DNA of 6,844 nt. Source: an uncultured Pleurocapsa sp. GTDB lineage: Bacteria; Cyanobacteriota; Cyanobacteriia; Cyanobacteriales; Xenococcaceae. Location: contig CAKZYI010000676.1 of the NCBI GenBank assembly GCA_937884735.1, positions 1 to 6,844 of the forward strand. The letters run 5' to 3'. Under the pieces are notes generated by a model. It searched no databases and had not been told where the DNA came from. It worked only from the letters and a program-made list of their open reading frames with translations. A program made the position numbers and the translations under genes. Below, piece after piece: positions 5,320 to 6,844 of the stretch (within the stretch, counting starts at the first letter, position 1; each line of letters opens with the position of its first letter).

Positions 5320-6795
5320 ATGGTTAAAGTTTATCTACCCAGTTTTGCAATTTGCACTCTTAGCCTAACCGTTAATCTTCTTGTTTTAGGCATCTATCCG
5401 TTGCGTACAATTGCTCAAGAATCGGTATTGCAGACCAATGACCAACCAGCAGATAAAGTCGATCCGATTGATGTAGAACCAGAAATATTAGCTGAAATTA
5501 ATCGAGTTAGAACCAACCCTCAAGGCTATGCTCATTGGTTGGAAGATCAAAAACAATATTACGATAATATTTGGCTAAAACTCCCTGGAGAAAAACCGAT
5601 CAGGGCGCACAGACTGGAAAAGGCAATTAATGAAGCGATCTCTGTATTAAAAGAACAAAAACCTTTACCTCCTTTAAGCACTTCCGAACAAACTTCTGCT
5701 GCCGCCACTCAAAAATTAGAAGATTTTGCTTCTGCTAATAAAAATATTCAAAATATTAGCTACGGTAGAATTACTCCCAAAGGTATTGTAATGAGCTTGG
5801 TGGTAGATGAACTTTTTCCCGATCGCCGTCGACGTAAAAAACTGTTAAGTCCTAATGCGGAAGACACAGGGGTAGTTTGTCAAAACGATCCTCGCTATGC
5901 TAAGGTTTGCGCGATCGCCTATTCCAATCCTGAAGTTGATAGTACTGTAGATAAACAGCCAGACAGTTCTCCTACTGAGACAGAAAGCATTGCCAGTCAA
6001 CAACCTACTCCTGCTCCAGAAAAAATAGAGCCAACTACAAATCAGCCAGACATTCCTCAAGTCGAAGACAAACCTGATATAGTCACTGAAAATACAGACG
6101 TTGCTCTAGAGACTCTACCTCAGCCTCCACAGCCCCAATTACCACCAACCACCCCAGAACCTCCTGAAGCTGATTTACCTGCTGCTGAAGCAGAAAAACC
6201 TGCGGTAGAAAGTGAAGAAGATGTAAAAGTCGAAAACAATGATCGATCTGAATCGGGTAATGAGGAAGTGGCAGAAATAGAAGACGAAGATCTCGAAGAA
6301 GAAGTAGCAGAAATAGAAGACGAAGATCTTGAAGAAGATGTGGCGGAAATAGGGGACGAAGATCTTGAAGAAGAAGTAGCCGATAGCCAGGAAGAAGAAA
6401 AGGAAGAGGTCTTTGAAGCAGAAGAAAATATGGAAGACGAAGAACAAATCGCCACTAACTCTGATAATTCGAGACTTCTAGAAAATGTTGAGAGAGGAGT
6501 TTTAGAAGAAGGCGACCGCATAATTGCAGAAGATGGTAGCTTTTATGACTCCTATCCTTTGAGTGCCAAATCTGGAGAATCCTTTACTATTGCCTTAGAA
6601 AGCGATGAATTTGACGCTTTTGTAGCTTTGATTGATTCTAAAGGCAATATTATCGAACAAAACGACGATATAAATGAAGAAAATAGTAATTCTCGCATTA
6701 GAGTTACTATTCCCGAAAATGGTACTTACAACGTAATCGTAAATGCCTATGACGAAGGCGGTTCAGGAGAATATGTACTAACCGTTAGCCGTTAA
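5320..6795 (+). CDS. Secreted CAP-domain protein with acidic tandem repeats and C-terminal PPC domain
   Basis: A 491-residue exported protein of unknown function. A signal peptide spans residues 1 to about 32 (hydrophobic 8-26). Residues about 54-202 resemble the cyanobacterial CAP (SCP/PR-1) family: ILAEINRVRTNPQGYA, LPPLSTSEQTSAAATQKL, and a final GVVCQ...AKVCAIAY with C187 and C197 as a possible disulfide. The CAP part looks reduced: no histidine is seen where the two conserved ones belong, and the second site reads DRRRRKK (168-174). A Pro/Glu-rich linker (about 211-292) leads to a very acidic segment (about 296-376) with three 12-residue repeats, VAEIEDEDLEEE-like. Residues about 386-491 match a bacterial pre-peptidase C-terminal (PPC) domain, with DSKGNIIEQNDDINEENSNS typical of it. 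An acidic, calcium-binding, cell-surface role is an inference. The ATG at 5320 is the first start after an in-frame stop at 5299-5301; its Shine-Dalgarno is weak. Confidence 0.88.
   Translation: MVKVYLPSFAICTLSLTVNLLVLGIYPLRTIAQESVLQTNDQPADKVDPIDVEPEILAEINRVRTNPQGYAHWLEDQKQYYDNIWLKLPGEKPIRAHRLEKAINEAISVLKEQKPLPPLSTSEQTSAAATQKLEDFASANKNIQNISYGRITPKGIVMSLVVDELFPDRRRRKKLLSPNAEDTGVVCQNDPRYAKVCAIAYSNPEVDSTVDKQPDSSPTETESIASQQPTPAPEKIEPTTNQPDIPQVEDKPDIVTENTDVALETLPQPPQPQLPPTTPEPPEADLPAAEAEKPAVESEEDVKVENNDRSESGNEEVAEIEDEDLEEEVAEIEDEDLEEDVAEIGDEDLEEEVADSQEEEKEEVFEAEENMEDEEQIATNSDNSRLLENVERGVLEEGDRIIAEDGSFYDSYPLSAKSGESFTIALESDEFDAFVALIDSKGNIIEQNDDINEENSNSRIRVTIPENGTYNVIVNAYDEGGSGEYVLTVSR
6268..6375 (+). 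repeat. Three tandem 36-bp repeats encoding a 12-residue acidic unit
   Basis: Three in-frame copies encode VAEIEDEDLEEE, VAEIEDEDLEED and VAEIGDEDLEEE (residues 317-352), followed by a degenerate start of a fourth (VADSQEEE). Most differences between copies are single bases, several of them synonymous (GTG/GTA, CTC/CTT, GCA/GCG), so the units are related by duplication rather than just composition. Such arrays can change copy number by slippage or recombination. The array lies between the Pro-rich linker and the PPC domain. Confidence 0.93.
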
Positions 6796-6803
6796 ATTTA
6801 AAT

Positions 6804-6831
6804 TTCTCGATCGCCCCTTTAATAGCGAGAA
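6804..6831 (+). terminator. Weak candidate terminator after the CAP/PPC gene
   Basis: TTCTCG (6804-6809) pairs with CGAGAA (6826-6831), nine bases after the stop codon, with a 16-base loop; TCGC/GCGA offers an alternative stem. The downstream sequence GAAACACTTTTAA has only a short T run before the window ends, so termination here is uncertain. Confidence 0.25.
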
Positions 6832-6844
6832 GAAACACTTTTAA

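Larger units (their letters stand above)
573..5918. repeat. Dispersed HIP1 octamers (GCGATCGC), six copies
   Basis: Exact copies start at 573, 1187, 1262, 2054, 2939 and 5911. Three are in cofH, one in petJ, one in rpiA and one in the CAP/PPC gene. The span given is that of the whole set, not of one element. HIP1 is a known hallmark of many cyanobacterial genomes and supports the taxonomic assignment. Several one-base variants (such as CGATCGCA) are also present. Confidence 0.93.

Noticed and set aside
6120..6521. Long minus-strand open frames opposite the acidic repeat (Ser-rich 133 aa and Phe-rich 90 aa)
   Set aside because: They are complements of GAA/GAC-rich repeat codons; the low-complexity products carry no start signal or domain.

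Overview
The window looks like a piece of cyanobacterial chromosome. It is AT-rich and carries six copies of the palindrome GCGATCGC (HIP1), the dispersed octamer that is over-represented in many cyanobacterial genomes; about 0.1 would be expected by chance in this length. The gene content agrees: a thylakoid-lumen cytochrome c6-type protein, a deazaflavin (F0) synthase subunit, and exported proteins with CAP, PPC, LysM and M23 domains. No insertion sequence, CRISPR array, tRNA, rRNA or phage gene was found.

Layout, left to right. (1) The first 69 bases are the N-terminal end of a minus-strand NAD(P)-dependent sugar-nucleotide epimerase/dehydratase that runs off the left edge. (2) A minus-strand cofH with a GTG start (172-1320). 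(3) Divergent from it, a small cysteine-dependent tyrosine / dual-specificity phosphatase (1387-1929, plus). (4) Convergent with the phosphatase, only three bases from its stop, a cytochrome c6-type gene (petJ, 1933-2286, minus), preceded on the same strand by rpiA (2369-3070). A 12-bp stem-loop lies between these two genes. (5) Upstream of rpiA, on the same strand, is a large LysM/M23 cell-wall hydrolase or regulator (3253-4719), separated from rpiA by a long hairpin that looks like its terminator. (6) A 600-bp non-coding divergent region (4720-5319) holds a composite inverted repeat. (7) A secreted multidomain protein (5320-6795, plus) consists of a reduced CAP domain, a proline-rich linker, a tandem acidic repeat and a C-terminal PPC domain.

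The genes do not form one pathway. rpiA (pentose phosphate / Calvin cycle) and petJ (photosynthetic or respiratory electron carrier) are co-oriented and could share transcripts. CofH makes the deazaflavin precursor used by cyanobacterial photolyases and F420-dependent enzymes. The M23 and CAP/PPC proteins both act outside the cytoplasmic membrane and share a divergent promoter region, so coordinated control is possible but not shown.

Nothing here is clearly a new system. The most unusual items are the CAP-acidic repeat-PPC protein, whose CAP part appears to have lost its conserved histidines and an internal segment; the cytochrome c6 with Leu where photosynthetic c6 usually has Gln near the heme; the stem-loop in front of petJ; and the composite inverted repeat in the 600-bp gap. 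Comparisons with families are from memory, as no database search was possible.
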